Shown here piece after piece: positions 54,884 to 63,903 of a DNA stretch of 64,000 bases (its first letter is position 1; each line of letters begins with the position of its first letter). The translations under genes and the position numbers were made by a program. This stretch comes from Burkholderiaceae bacterium (GTDB lineage Bacteria > Pseudomonadota > Gammaproteobacteria > Burkholderiales > Burkholderiaceae_A): NCBI GenBank assembly GCA_018402635.1, contig JAGYIP010000004.1, positions 80,578-144,577 of the forward strand. The letters are read 5' to 3'. Under the pieces are notes generated by a model that had not been told where the DNA came from, made no database searches, and saw only the letters and a list, made by a program, of their open reading frames with translations.

Positions 54884-55482
54884 GTTCTGGCGGCCCCGGG
54901 GGGCTTGGATGGCCCTCCCGAGGCTCTCTTTGGGCTCTTGCCTTCGCCGTGCTTTACGTTTTGGTTTTTCAGCTCAACCGGCTCTTCGATCCAATCTTCT
55001 CGGTGATCGAGGAGAGGGTCTCCATGGTCTTTCTGCCGGCATTTGTTCGCATCGCCGCTATTTTGGTAGCCGGTGCTGCGGGCGCCTTGGGCTTGTTTCT
55101 GGGGGCTATTGCCCTTGGCCTTCTTAATGACCTGCCAGTTGCAGCAAACCTTTCTCAGGCATTTTTCACGGCGCTCGCGCCCTGCCTAGCCTTGCTTGTC
55201 GTGCGCTTTGCCCTGGCTGGGCAAGCCATGGCCATTACGCTTGGCCTCTTTCTTCTGGTTGCCTTTTTTGCCTCAATCTTTAACTCACTGCTTCACCATG
55301 TCTTCTGGGATCTCTACCCTCTGTCTGAGCCTGTCACGCTTGAGAGCTTCTGGCAGATGCTGGTTGGCGATCTGGCCGGCGCCTTCTTGGGCTTTGGCTG
55401 TTTTGCGCTCTTAGTAAGGCTCGTCCCGGGCGTTAGGCGCCGAAAACCTAACGACCCCGACTCTGGATCGTTTCCTCAATAA
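54859..55482 (+). CDS. Polytopic membrane protein of unknown function
   Basis: The 207-aa protein has about five hydrophobic helices (LWALAFAVLYVLVFQLNRLF; FVRIAAILVAGAAGALGLFLGAIALGLL; ITLGLFLLVAFFASIFNSLLHHVFW; LVGDLAGAFLGFGCFALLVRLVPG) and a basic tail. The arrangement slightly resembles MASE1-type sensor membrane domains, but no output domain is present. It is co-transcribed with the winged-helix gene. Its 3' end overlaps the opposed gene by 35 bp. I cannot name the family. Confidence 0.6.
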   Translation: MGEQTGPLSSGGPGGLGWPSRGSLWALAFAVLYVLVFQLNRLFDPIFSVIEERVSMVFLPAFVRIAAILVAGAAGALGLFLGAIALGLLNDLPVAANLSQAFFTALAPCLALLVVRFALAGQAMAITLGLFLLVAFFASIFNSLLHHVFWDLYPLSEPVTLESFWQMLVGDLAGAFLGFGCFALLVRLVPGVRRRKPNDPDSGSFPQ

Positions 55483-56176
55483 TGCGCGGCCCGGAATTGG
55501 TCATGACCCAATGTTGGGTTTTGATGTCGAAACTCTCGTAAGTGTTCGACCTGTAGTGCTGTTTAAACTGCGCCTTGGTAAAGCCGGGCTCAAGACTTAG
55601 TTTTAATTCCGATACCTTGACTTCAATAAACTCAGCTCGGCCCATTACACTGTTTTTCTGTCTTGCAAAGGCAGTAAGGTTCGGAAACCCGGGGTGGTAA
55701 AACTCAATGTAAGAAGCGGCCTGCTTAGACTGCCAGCTTTGTCGCCACTGCTCAACGCTGTCTCGGATATCGGAAAGGCTAGGCTCCGACCCGAGCGCCT
55801 GCTTCTTCGCGGGTTCGGGGTTTGGTGAAGCAGCCGGGGCAGGCGAGGCGGCTGGAGTGGCTGGAGTGACTGGAGTGGCTGGAGCGGCTGGAGTGACTGA
55901 GGCGGCCGGGGTTGACGGCGTTACCGTTGCCGGGACTTGCGCAGCAGCTGCTGTGTTTTCAACAGCCTGTGCAGCCGGGGCATTGCTTTTTTCAGCCGGG
56001 GTCTCTGGTTTTTGGTTGCTTGCAATTTGAATGTGGCCAGGAGGGAAGTAGGGCGCCTCTTGCACCGTGGAGGTTGTACTCACCCTCCACATGGCAATAA
56101 CAGCGGCCGAGACAGCCAGCACGACAATAATAATAATGGTCAGCCGACTCGCGGGGCGCTTTAAGTCGGAGGCCAT
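55448..56176 (-). CDS. Membrane-anchored protein with C-terminal NTF2/Cds6-like domain
   Basis: The 242-aa protein has a basic N-terminus and one membrane helix (LTIIIIVVLAVSAAVIAMW). A long Ala/Pro/Thr-rich linker with PATPVTPA-type repeats follows. The C-terminal domain has VEQWRQSWQSKQAASYIEFYHPGF, typical of the Cds6/NTF2-like module found in L,D-transpeptidase-linked proteins. It follows the L,D-transpeptidase gene by 10 bp on the same strand. A periplasmic role in envelope assembly is inferred from context. Confidence 0.7.
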   Translation of the reverse strand: MASDLKRPASRLTIIIIVVLAVSAAVIAMWRVSTTSTVQEAPYFPPGHIQIASNQKPETPAEKSNAPAAQAVENTAAAAQVPATVTPSTPAASVTPAAPATPVTPATPAASPAPAASPNPEPAKKQALGSEPSLSDIRDSVEQWRQSWQSKQAASYIEFYHPGFPNLTAFARQKNSVMGRAEFIEVKVSELKLSLEPGFTKAQFKQHYRSNTYESFDIKTQHWVMTNSGPRIIEETIQSRGR

Positions 56177-56185
56177 AGTGACGCT

Positions 56186-57214
56186 CTAGAGGTCCTCAAC
56201 CAGCATGGGACCAGCGGCCTGTTGCTGTGCCCAATACATGCGACGAAGGCCCTGAGGGTCACGCTGGATGGCAACAATGGGACGGGAATTGGAGACGAAA
56301 AACACAGCCTGATTCGTTAACTGAACCGACTGCTGGGTCATGCCCATGCGTGAAAGACGTTCCTGCTGATGCAACCTCCAGTCGGCGGGGCTGAGCCACT
56401 GAATACTGGGTGCAATAACAATGTGAGTTTTGCCAAACTCCACGTAGTTTCGAATCATTTCCATGTCGGCGTTTGCGACAGCTAGGCAGCCGTCGGAGGA
56501 TCGTGGGGGCCGCACATGAACCTCCTGGGGTACACCGTGAATCCATATGCCACTGCCGGTTCGTTGGGCGAGCCGATCTTCAGCATTCGGGTAGTCCAGG
56601 GTAATGGCCAGATCGCCAAGAAAGCCATCGGGCCTTGGATTGCGTATCTCTTTCATTAGACGATAGACGCCAATGGGGGTTTTACGATCACCCTCGCGCA
56701 GCTTGACTGCGCCTGCAAGCCCAATGGAGGAATAAATCTCTCGCACCAGCGAAGGCTTTTTCTGGGCAAGATCGAAGATGTAGATTCTTGAAATGGAAAG
56801 ATCGGAGAGCAGAAGGTAGCGTCCGATATTAAGATTCTCAGCCAAGGCAATGATGTTGGCCGGAAGGTAGCCTTCGGGCACTCGGTGAAGACGTGCCTCT
56901 GACTCACGAACAAGATCGAGATCGCCCTTTTTAACCTGGGTTGCAAGCCCTGAGGCTGCAAGCACGTTCTGCGCCTCAAGCCAATGGGCAAGCCGAGACC
57001 TTGGCTCGATGTCGCGCACAGCCCGAGCGGTTGGCAACGCCTCGTGGCCACCAGGCGACAGGCTGTTTTCAATGGCCTTTTGCAAAAGGGCATCGGTTGG
57101 ATTGAGCGCCGCCTGGCCTAATTGACCCCAGAGCCCTGCAGTAAAGACAAGAACCAGGGTAGGCAAAAGCGAATAGAAAGAAGTCAGTTTGAACATACGA
57201 ATCGTGCTAACCAT
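56186..57214 (-). CDS. L,D-transpeptidase (YkuD family)
   Basis: YkuD enzymes crosslink peptidoglycan or attach proteins to it through a catalytic cysteine. The 342-aa protein has a signal-like N-terminus (LLPTLVLVFTAGLWG). The YkuD domain runs from YIFDLAQKKPSLVREI to VIAPSIQWL: RKTPIGVYRL, HGVPQE (His226) and SSDGCLAVAN with Cys243. The usual SHGC is SDGC here, as in a known variant subgroup. Both flanking genes encode Cds6-like domains, so the three probably act together. Confidence 0.85.
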   Translation of the reverse strand: MVSTIRMFKLTSFYSLLPTLVLVFTAGLWGQLGQAALNPTDALLQKAIENSLSPGGHEALPTARAVRDIEPRSRLAHWLEAQNVLAASGLATQVKKGDLDLVRESEARLHRVPEGYLPANIIALAENLNIGRYLLLSDLSISRIYIFDLAQKKPSLVREIYSSIGLAGAVKLREGDRKTPIGVYRLMKEIRNPRPDGFLGDLAITLDYPNAEDRLAQRTGSGIWIHGVPQEVHVRPPRSSDGCLAVANADMEMIRNYVEFGKTHIVIAPSIQWLSPADWRLHQQERLSRMGMTQQSVQLTNQAVFFVSNSRPIVAIQRDPQGLRRMYWAQQQAAGPMLVEDL

Positions 57215-57223
57215 ACAACGTCT

Positions 57224-58345
57224 TTAATTGCCTTCCGATTGAATAAACCACTGGTTACCGCGGTAAACCAGATCCATTTCTTTGCGAACATTTAGTCGAA
57301 GCCTACCGGATTCATAGCGTTGTGAAAAACGGGCCTTGGCCCGGGTAAGCCCTTGATTCGACTTCTTCAGCTGCACCTCAATTCCAGAGAGCTCCACTCG
57401 AATTGAAGACTTGCCGACAACACGGGGTTTTCTAAATGCAAGCCAGTCAGCCCTTGTTTTAAAACGATCGTTAGCGAAGCTTACGTCGTAGAAGCCAGCA
57501 TAACGCTCGAAGTCCACCGACGACCAGGCTTTGGCCCACTGTATAAGCATCGATTCGGCCGCGCGCGCAGTGGCCTCCTCTTTGGCCCTTGCTGCACCTT
57601 CCGCGGAAGGCCTTTCAGCAGCCTGCTGCCGGGCGGCAAGCCTATCGGCAGCTAGTCTTTCAGCAGCTTGCTGCTGGGCAGCAAGCCTCTCGGCGGCCAG
57701 TCTTTCAGCAGCTTGCTGCTGGGCGGCAAGCCTCTCGGCGGCTAGGCGATCGGCTTCTGCCTGGATTTTCGCCTGCTCGTAGGCCGCCAGCTGTTGTTTT
57801 AATGCACCAACTTGAAGGCCATCGCCATCGAGTGTGTCGAGGCCTTGCGGGTTGGGCGGCGCAGGCTGGCCAAGCGCCTGGGCGTAGGAGCGCGCAAACT
57901 GAATGCCTGCAAGCACCTTAAGGTTTTCAAAGGTCTTGGCCGACACCTCATTGAAGGCGAGTGCTGTTTCAAGGACTTCTCGAGAGTCTTCGATTCGACC
58001 AAGTGCGGCATAGGTTATCGCTAGCCGGTTTGCCAAGGCCAGGTTGGAGCGGTCGCTGTTGAATTCAGCCCTTAGCTGCTCGGCCGCCCGTTCAAGCTGC
58101 CCCTCCCGGGCCATGAGCATGATGGAGAGATTGTCAGGCGCAGTTGAGGAAGGACTCGAGGGCTGCAATGGGACCGAGCTCGCTGCTGCCGTCGTTGCTG
58201 TTGCCATGCTGATTAAAACCCCAAACGTCACTGCCGTTCCAAGGGCAAGTGCGCAGGCGAGAGGCGTACGAGAACGACGGCCAGACACGACTTTGCTGGC
58301 CATGTCGCTGAGCGGGGAAAGGTAGGAAGGCTTAAGACTGGTCAC
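57224..58345 (-). CDS. TPR-like protein with coiled-coil repeats and C-terminal Cds6-like domain
   Basis: The 373-aa protein has an N-terminal membrane/signal segment (ACALALGTAVTFGVLISMA) and a TPR-like region (LANRLAITYAALGRIEDSREVLETALAF). Next is a Glu/Gln/Ala-rich helix made of 15-residue units (AAERLAAQQQAAERL, residues ~200-250). The C-terminal NTF2-like domain contains WAKAWSSVDFERYAGFYDVSF and IRVELSGIEVQ. It heads a three-gene operon with the L,D-transpeptidase and the second Cds6-like gene, spacings about 10 bp. The role is unknown; a scaffold for peptidoglycan remodelling is inferred. Confidence 0.72.
   Translation of the reverse strand: MTSLKPSYLSPLSDMASKVVSGRRSRTPLACALALGTAVTFGVLISMATATTAAASSVPLQPSSPSSTAPDNLSIMLMAREGQLERAAEQLRAEFNSDRSNLALANRLAITYAALGRIEDSREVLETALAFNEVSAKTFENLKVLAGIQFARSYAQALGQPAPPNPQGLDTLDGDGLQVGALKQQLAAYEQAKIQAEADRLAAERLAAQQQAAERLAAERLAAQQQAAERLAADRLAARQQAAERPSAEGAARAKEEATARAAESMLIQWAKAWSSVDFERYAGFYDVSFANDRFKTRADWLAFRKPRVVGKSSIRVELSGIEVQLKKSNQGLTRAKARFSQRYESGRLRLNVRKEMDLVYRGNQWFIQSEGN
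57609..57743 (-). repeat. Three 45-bp tandem repeats encoding an Ala/Gln/Glu coiled coil
   Basis: Units 57654-57698 and 57699-57743 are almost identical; 57609-57653 is a diverged copy. Each encodes 15 residues of the AAERLAAQQQ type. Confidence 0.9.
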
Positions 58346-58539
58346 TGAATCTTTCGGTTTTCTTCTTGCAAAGCCTGATATTATCGACTTGGAGCAAATA
58401 GTTAAAGTGATCTATTAAGTTATTCTAGGTAACTTTCGGCAGTTAAGCTTTTTTATCTGGCCGCTTTGTTGGTTTATGTTGGTCTTGCCGCTTTAGGGTT
58501 TGGTCGGTTCTCGATTTTGAAGAAAGCGTGGGCAGCGTC

Positions 58540-59544
58540 ATGTCGGCACTTAAAATTATTGTCGTAAGTCAGAAGGGTGGCGTCGGGAAAAGCACCATTT
58601 CGGCTAACCTGGCCGCCTGGTTTCGGGCGGAGGCTGGCCGGTCAACCGTAGTACTTGACCTCGACCCTCATGGCTCATCGAGCACCTGGATTCGCGATGC
58701 GCGGCCCATTGGCGTAGACGCAATACACCAACCGGTGGAAGAGGTCGGTGCCCGTCGTTGGCTGTTGTCGGCCCGCGCTCATTTACGGCGCGCCACCGAG
58801 CACTACGATGTGGTGGTTGTCGACCTTACTTGGACGATAAGCATGGATTCGGAGTTTCTTCTAGGCTTCGATCTGGTGCTGGTTCCATCAGGCATAAGTG
58901 AAATTGAAGTGCAGGCCTCTATGGATTTCATCGAGAAGAATCGCTGGGTCTTTGAGTCTCTGCGCACCGTGCCTCCAACGCTTGTTATCTGCCCCTCGCG
59001 CGTTCGTCAAGACCAAATGCTTGATCATGCTTTTAATGGCAAAAACTTTCCGGTACGTTTTGTACTGTCGCCGCCAGTCTACGACGACCCCAATATCCGT
59101 GACTTGTTCCGAAAAGACTATCTCATCTCCAGGCCCGGGCCGGTTGGGCACAACTTCCGGCAATTTGCTGAGGCCATCCTGCAGGCCGCCCATATTCACA
59201 TGTCGAATTACAAGGACCTTCCGACAACCATGGAAGGCAGGCGTGCCCTTGATAATCACAATACCCTTTTAACCCGTCATATGGCCCAGCGCAGTCGCGG
59301 TGTAGGCGGTCTACCCAGCTCGCCCGCCTTTTTAGGCAAGGTGGCCAGCCCTGAGGCCGACAACCCAATGCCCAACGCGAACCCGGTTCGGCGTACCGTT
59401 AACAGTGAAATGGGCGATACACCCTTACCCTTACCCTCGGCTAGGCCGAAATCCGATGTCAAGTCCATGGGCGGCGATCGACGCCCGCCCCCCCGAACCC
59501 CAGCCTTTCTTAAGCTGCTCGGCGGCTTCGATAAAAAACCCTAG
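58540..59544 (+). CDS. ParA/MinD-type ATPase (orphan)
   Basis: The 334-aa protein has a deviant Walker A KGGVGKST (residues 12-19), VVLDLDPHGSSSTW (switch region) and YDVVVVDLTWT, the ParA/Soj pattern. ATP-driven positioning of plasmids, chromosomes or protein complexes is the family role. No parB or partner gene is adjacent, and a ~75-residue Pro/Arg/Ser-rich tail follows the ATPase domain. A GTG at 58528 is an alternative start. The cargo is unknown. Confidence 0.85.
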   Translation: MSALKIIVVSQKGGVGKSTISANLAAWFRAEAGRSTVVLDLDPHGSSSTWIRDARPIGVDAIHQPVEEVGARRWLLSARAHLRRATEHYDVVVVDLTWTISMDSEFLLGFDLVLVPSGISEIEVQASMDFIEKNRWVFESLRTVPPTLVICPSRVRQDQMLDHAFNGKNFPVRFVLSPPVYDDPNIRDLFRKDYLISRPGPVGHNFRQFAEAILQAAHIHMSNYKDLPTTMEGRRALDNHNTLLTRHMAQRSRGVGGLPSSPAFLGKVASPEADNPMPNANPVRRTVNSEMGDTPLPLPSARPKSDVKSMGGDRRPPPRTPAFLKLLGGFDKKP

Positions 59545-59550
59545 CGCGAA

Positions 59551-60618
59551 TTGACCAAGGTCTATCGTGTAGCCTGTATTCCAGGCGATGGCATTGGCAA
59601 GGAAGTTGTACCCGCTGGTCAATCGTTCATGCAGGCTGTGGCAAAGGCAAGCGGCACATTTCAGTTCCAATTCAAGTCATTCGACTGGGGCGGTGACTAC
59701 TACCGTCAACATGGGGTCATGATGCCCGACGACGGGCTAACCAGCCTTCGCGATTTCGATGCCATTTTATTTGGCTCGGCAGGGGACCCCAATATTGCTG
59801 ACCACATTACCCTATGGGGCCTTCGTCTAAAGATCTGCCAGGGCTTCGATCAGTACGCCAACGTTCGTCCGACGCGTATTCTGCCGGGCATAAAAAGCCC
59901 GTTGCGTGCCTGCGAGCCGGGTAGTTTCGACTGGATTATTGTTCGTGAGAATTCCGAAGGAGAGTACTCCGGTGTGGGCGGTCGGGCCCATCAGGGCCAT
60001 CCCATTGAAGTCGCCACCGATTTGTCGCTCATGACCCGCACGGGTGTCACGCGCATTCTGCGTTATGCCTTTGCGCTTGCCGCATCAAGGCCTCGAAAGC
60101 AGCTTACCGTTATTACGAAATCAAACGCACAACGCCATGCCATGGTGATGTGGGATGAAATTGCCCGAGAGGTTGCGCTGGAATTTCCCGCCGTTCAGTG
60201 GGATAAAGAACTGGTCGATGCAGCAACTGCTCGTATGGTGAATCGGCCGGCCTCCCTAGACACCATCGTGGCCACCAACCTTCATGCGGACATTCTTAGC
60301 GACCTGGCTGCAGCGCTTGCAGGCAGCCTTGGTATAGCGCCTACGGCAAATATTGACCCCGAGCGTCGTTATCCGTCAATGTTCGAGCCCATTCACGGCT
60401 CAGCCTTCGACATTATGGGAAAAGGCCTTGCGAACCCCATTGGCACGTTCTGGTCGGCGGTGATGCTGCTTGAGCACCTTGGCGAATCTAAGGCTGCCCG
60501 TAGCGCCATGGCAGCCATTGAGAGCATCACGGCAACCCCAAGCCTGCACACCCGCGACCTGGGTGGCAAGGCCACCACGGCCGAAGTTACTCAGGCAGCC
60601 TGCCTGGCGATCGGCTAA
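59551..60618 (+). CDS. Tartrate dehydrogenase / D-malate-type decarboxylating dehydrogenase
   Basis: This is a member of the beta-decarboxylating isocitrate/isopropylmalate dehydrogenase superfamily that oxidises tartrate or D-malate with NAD+. The 355-aa protein starts at TTG (MTKVYRVACIPGDGIGKEVV), with FGSAGDPNIADHITLWGLRLKI and VRENSEGEYSGVGGR characteristic of the TtuC subgroup. Metal-binding DxxxD appears in ATNLHADILSDLAAAL. leuB is less likely because of these motifs and the TRAP neighbour. It lies 6 bp after the parA-like stop. Confidence 0.87.
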   Translation: MTKVYRVACIPGDGIGKEVVPAGQSFMQAVAKASGTFQFQFKSFDWGGDYYRQHGVMMPDDGLTSLRDFDAILFGSAGDPNIADHITLWGLRLKICQGFDQYANVRPTRILPGIKSPLRACEPGSFDWIIVRENSEGEYSGVGGRAHQGHPIEVATDLSLMTRTGVTRILRYAFALAASRPRKQLTVITKSNAQRHAMVMWDEIAREVALEFPAVQWDKELVDAATARMVNRPASLDTIVATNLHADILSDLAAALAGSLGIAPTANIDPERRYPSMFEPIHGSAFDIMGKGLANPIGTFWSAVMLLEHLGESKAARSAMAAIESITATPSLHTRDLGGKATTAEVTQAACLAIG

Positions 60619-60781
60619 GCCTCGCCCACCCGCACCCTTCTCGGATTCCCCTTTGCGCCACTTTTTCTTGGCGGCCGATGGGTTAGCAACGCACCTAAAC
60701 TCGGGTTTGCCCTAGCTGGGAATTGGCCAATATCTGTTAGCGTTTGATACTGTAGGTTTTCTTAACGTGAGGAGTATTTGA

Positions 60782-61765
60782 ATGATCGGAAATAGTTTAT
60801 TTTCAAAAGTTGTTGTTGCTGCTGCTGTGGCACTTACGGCTGCAACTGGCGCCATGGCTGCAGACAAATCCAAGTGGCCCAAAAGCATAACGCTTGGTAC
60901 GGCATCGGTTGGCGGCACCTACTTTATTTACGGCGGCGTCGTTGCAACGTTGCTTACGGAAAAGCTTGGAATTCAGGTTTCAACGCAGCAGACTCAGGGG
61001 CCCGTCTCCAACCTCATGCTCGTTAACTCAAAGAAAATAGAGCTAGGTATGACCACTTTAGGGCCAGCGCTTCAGGCCTGGAATGGGGTGGCCTGGGCGA
61101 AAGACAACGGCCCAATGCGTAACATGCGAGCAGCGTTTCCCATGTATGACACGCCCTTTCACTTTGTAACCTTGAAGTCCAGTGGTATTAAGTCGGTGGC
61201 CGACATGAAGGGAAAGAACGTTGGTGTCGGACCGAAAGCCGGAACCTGTGGAACCTACTTTCCCATGATGTTCGATGCCCTGGGCATGAAGGTTACGATT
61301 CGTAACGGTGGTGCCTCCGATATGGGCAGCCAGCTTGGCGATGGCCTTCTCGATGTCTTTGCCTTCTGCGCTGGCGTTCCCATCTCCGCCTTCTCTGCGG
61401 TGGACGCAACCAAGCCAGCCCAGTTCATTACTTATTCGGCCGACGAAATCGCCAAGCTCAAAAAGGCCATGCCCGAGCTTTCCGACTCGTTAATTCCCAA
61501 GGGCACCTACACGTCTCAGACCGAAGATCACAAGACCGTTGGTCTGTTTAACTTCTTCATGGTTCACAAAGACCTGCCCGACGATCTTGTCTACGAAATT
61601 ACCAAGGCCGTCATGGAGAACAACCCGCGTATGGTTCAGGGCCACAGTGCTGCTGTAGAGACGGTACCTGCTAATGCTGGTGCAAATGGTTTTCTTACCT
61701 TTCATCCGGGCGCGGTGAAGTATTTCAAAGAAAAGGGTGTCAAGCTCAATCCCGGCGCACTGTAA
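60782..61765 (+). CDS. TAXI-family TRAP transporter solute-binding protein
   Basis: This is a periplasmic binding protein delivering a substrate, probably a carboxylate or amino acid, to the TRAP permease encoded next. The 327-aa precursor has a signal peptide ending AMA|ADK. The mature protein contains ITLGTASVGGTYFIYGGVVA and KGKNVGVGPKAGTCGTYFPMMFDALGM, typical TAXI segments. A GAGGAG ribosome-binding site is present. A strong terminator follows, so downstream permease expression may be attenuated. Linkage with tartrate dehydrogenase hints at dicarboxylate uptake. Confidence 0.93.
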   Translation: MIGNSLFSKVVVAAAVALTAATGAMAADKSKWPKSITLGTASVGGTYFIYGGVVATLLTEKLGIQVSTQQTQGPVSNLMLVNSKKIELGMTTLGPALQAWNGVAWAKDNGPMRNMRAAFPMYDTPFHFVTLKSSGIKSVADMKGKNVGVGPKAGTCGTYFPMMFDALGMKVTIRNGGASDMGSQLGDGLLDVFAFCAGVPISAFSAVDATKPAQFITYSADEIAKLKKAMPELSDSLIPKGTYTSQTEDHKTVGLFNFFMVHKDLPDDLVYEITKAVMENNPRMVQGHSAAVETVPANAGANGFLTFHPGAVKYFKEKGVKLNPGAL

Positions 61766-61796
61766 CGCAGCGGTTTTGTCTTTAAATTTAGTTTTT

Positions 61797-61833
61797 AAAA
61801 CCCCCGCTGAGCCTTCAGGCTCTCGGGGGTTTT
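61797..61833 (+). terminator. Rho-independent terminator between TAXI gene and TRAP permease
   Basis: AAAACCCCCG and CGGGGGTTTT form a 10-bp stem; the intervening bases can extend it through AGCC/GGCT. It lies 31 bp after the solute-binding gene and before the permease, so it may set the ratio of binding protein to permease. Confidence 0.85.
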
Positions 61834-61880
61834 CCATTCGAAGGCTTTGATTCTTCTCGTTTTGGCAGTAGGAAAGAGCA

Positions 61881-63861
61881 ATGACCGAGCGCGACCATAT
61901 TGATAATCCCAAGTTAAGCCTTGAGGCTGCAAAGGCTGCCGAAGATGCCGAGGTTGGTGGCAATCAGCGCAGTCTGCGCCCCTGGGAGAAACATTTCTTC
62001 TTCTGGCTTTGCATTGCTTACACCAGCTTTCATATCTGGTCGCTTAATTTTTACCCCATTGACCCGTGGATCTACCGCTCAATGCACGTCTCGTTTGGCA
62101 GCGCCATCGGCTTCATGATGTACCGGATGCGCAAGTCGGAGCAGCGTATTGGTGTGCCATGGCACGACTGGTTGTTTGGCATTCTTTCGGTGCTTTGTTT
62201 CGTCTATCTCTTAATTGAGCTCGACGGGCTGCTTTTTAGAACGGGCGGTGCACCGCAGACCATGGATGTCGTTATAGGTTTTATTGGAACCCTTCTGGTC
62301 TTGGAGCTCACGCGTCGCTGCGCGGGTCTCACCCTGCCTATTATTTCGATCGTGTTCATGCTTTACTGTTTCGTTGGCCCCTGGATGCCAGGCGTCTTGC
62401 ACCACAAGGGCATTGAGTTTGAAATGCTCTTTTCTTTTGTCTATTCCATGGAGGGGGTTTTTGGCCCCACCACCTCCGTGTCGTCCACGTACATTATTTT
62501 GTTCATTGTCTTTGCAGCCTTTTTGCAGGTATCTAAGGTTGGCGACTACTTTATTAATTTTGCCTTTGCCCTTGCAGGTCGGTCGCGTGGAGGGCCGGCA
62601 AAGGTTGCGGTTCTCTCAAGTGCGCTTATGGGAACCATAAACGGCACGTCTGCCGGTAACGTTGCCGCCACCGGCACCTTCACCATTCCGCTCATGAAGA
62701 AGGTGGGCTACCCACCACGCAGTGCAGGTGCCATTGAGGCCGCAGCCTCTACAGGGGGGCAGCTTATGCCGCCTGTTATGGGCGCAGGCGCCTTTATCAT
62801 GGCCGAGATTACAGGCATTAAGTACGCCGACATTATGGTGGCGGCGGTCCTGCCGTCATTGCTTTATTTCTTGGCCGTCTTTTTCATGGTTGACAACGAG
62901 TCCAAGCGCTTGAACATGCGGGGTATGACACCCGACGAACTGCCCGATGTGGGCCTCATGGTTCGTCGTATCTATATGTTTGCCCCTCTTGTTGTTCTGA
63001 TTGGCGGTCTTGTCTCGGGCTACTCGGTTATACGTTCCGGCACCTTAGGACTCATCTCGGCGCTCCTTGTAAGTTGGCTGCATGCAGAGACGCGAATGGG
63101 CCCAAAGAAAATTCTTGACGCCCTTCACCTTGGAGGTAAGGGCACCATTCAACTTATGGCAGTCTGTGCCTGCGCGGGCATTATTGTGGGTGTCATTGGC
63201 CTTACAGGCGTTGGGCTAAGGTTTTCGTCACTCATTCTTTCGATTGCCGGTGATAGCCAGTTCTTTGCACTGGTCTTTGCCATGGCCATTGCCATTCTGC
63301 TGGGCATGGGAATGCCCACCACGGCAGCCTATGCCGTTGCCGCCTCTGTGGTGGCACCAGGCCTTATTAAGCTCGGTATTGAGCCCCTGGTTGCCCATAT
63401 GTTTGTCTTCTACTATGCCGTTATTTCGGCCATTACCCCGCCGGTCGCATTAGCCGCCTATGCGGCGGCGGCCATCTCGGGCAGTGACCCCATGAAAACC
63501 TCAGTGACCTCGTTTGTATACGGCATGGCGGCTTTCTTGGTGCCCTTTATGTTCTTCTACAGCCCGTCTCTGCTTTTGCAGGGCGATGACTGGGTGAAGA
63601 TTGGGCATTACGCTGTAACCGCCATTGCTGGGGTCTACCTGTTGGCAGGCTCCTTGCAGCGTTGGTTTCTTGGCCCCATTGAGGGCCTGCCGCGCTGGGC
63701 TGCTGTTTGTTGCGGCGCTGTTGTTGGTCTCGGGGGGGCTCGAAACCGACGTGGCTGGCCTTGGTCTTGCCGCCGCCATTTTCATCTTTCAAAGAATTCG
63801 TAAACGCCCAACACCGTTGGACCCCGCCAGCAGCCCTAGCCCCGGAGATGGGAGGGTTTGA
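61881..63861 (+). CDS. TRAP transporter fused DctQM permease, frameshifted at its C-terminus
   Basis: This is the fused small/large membrane subunits of a TAXI-TRAP transporter. The small DctQ-like part covers roughly residues 30-200 and the DctM part the rest. Motifs include SALMGTINGTSAGNVAATGTFTIPLM, STGGQLMPPVMGAGAFIMAE and GMGMPTTAAYAVAASVVAP. In the literal frame it ends at 63803 with an atypical basic tail (RNRRGWPWSCRRHFH). In the +1 frame, hydrophobic sequence GLLFVAALLLVSGGLETDV continues to 63861. One extra base near 63694-63700 explains this. Only the last ~35-50 residues are affected. Confidence 0.9.
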
Positions 63862-63903
63862 GGCCCCGGCGGTTTCTCGTCAAACTTGTTTCTTCGTGCG
63901 CGG

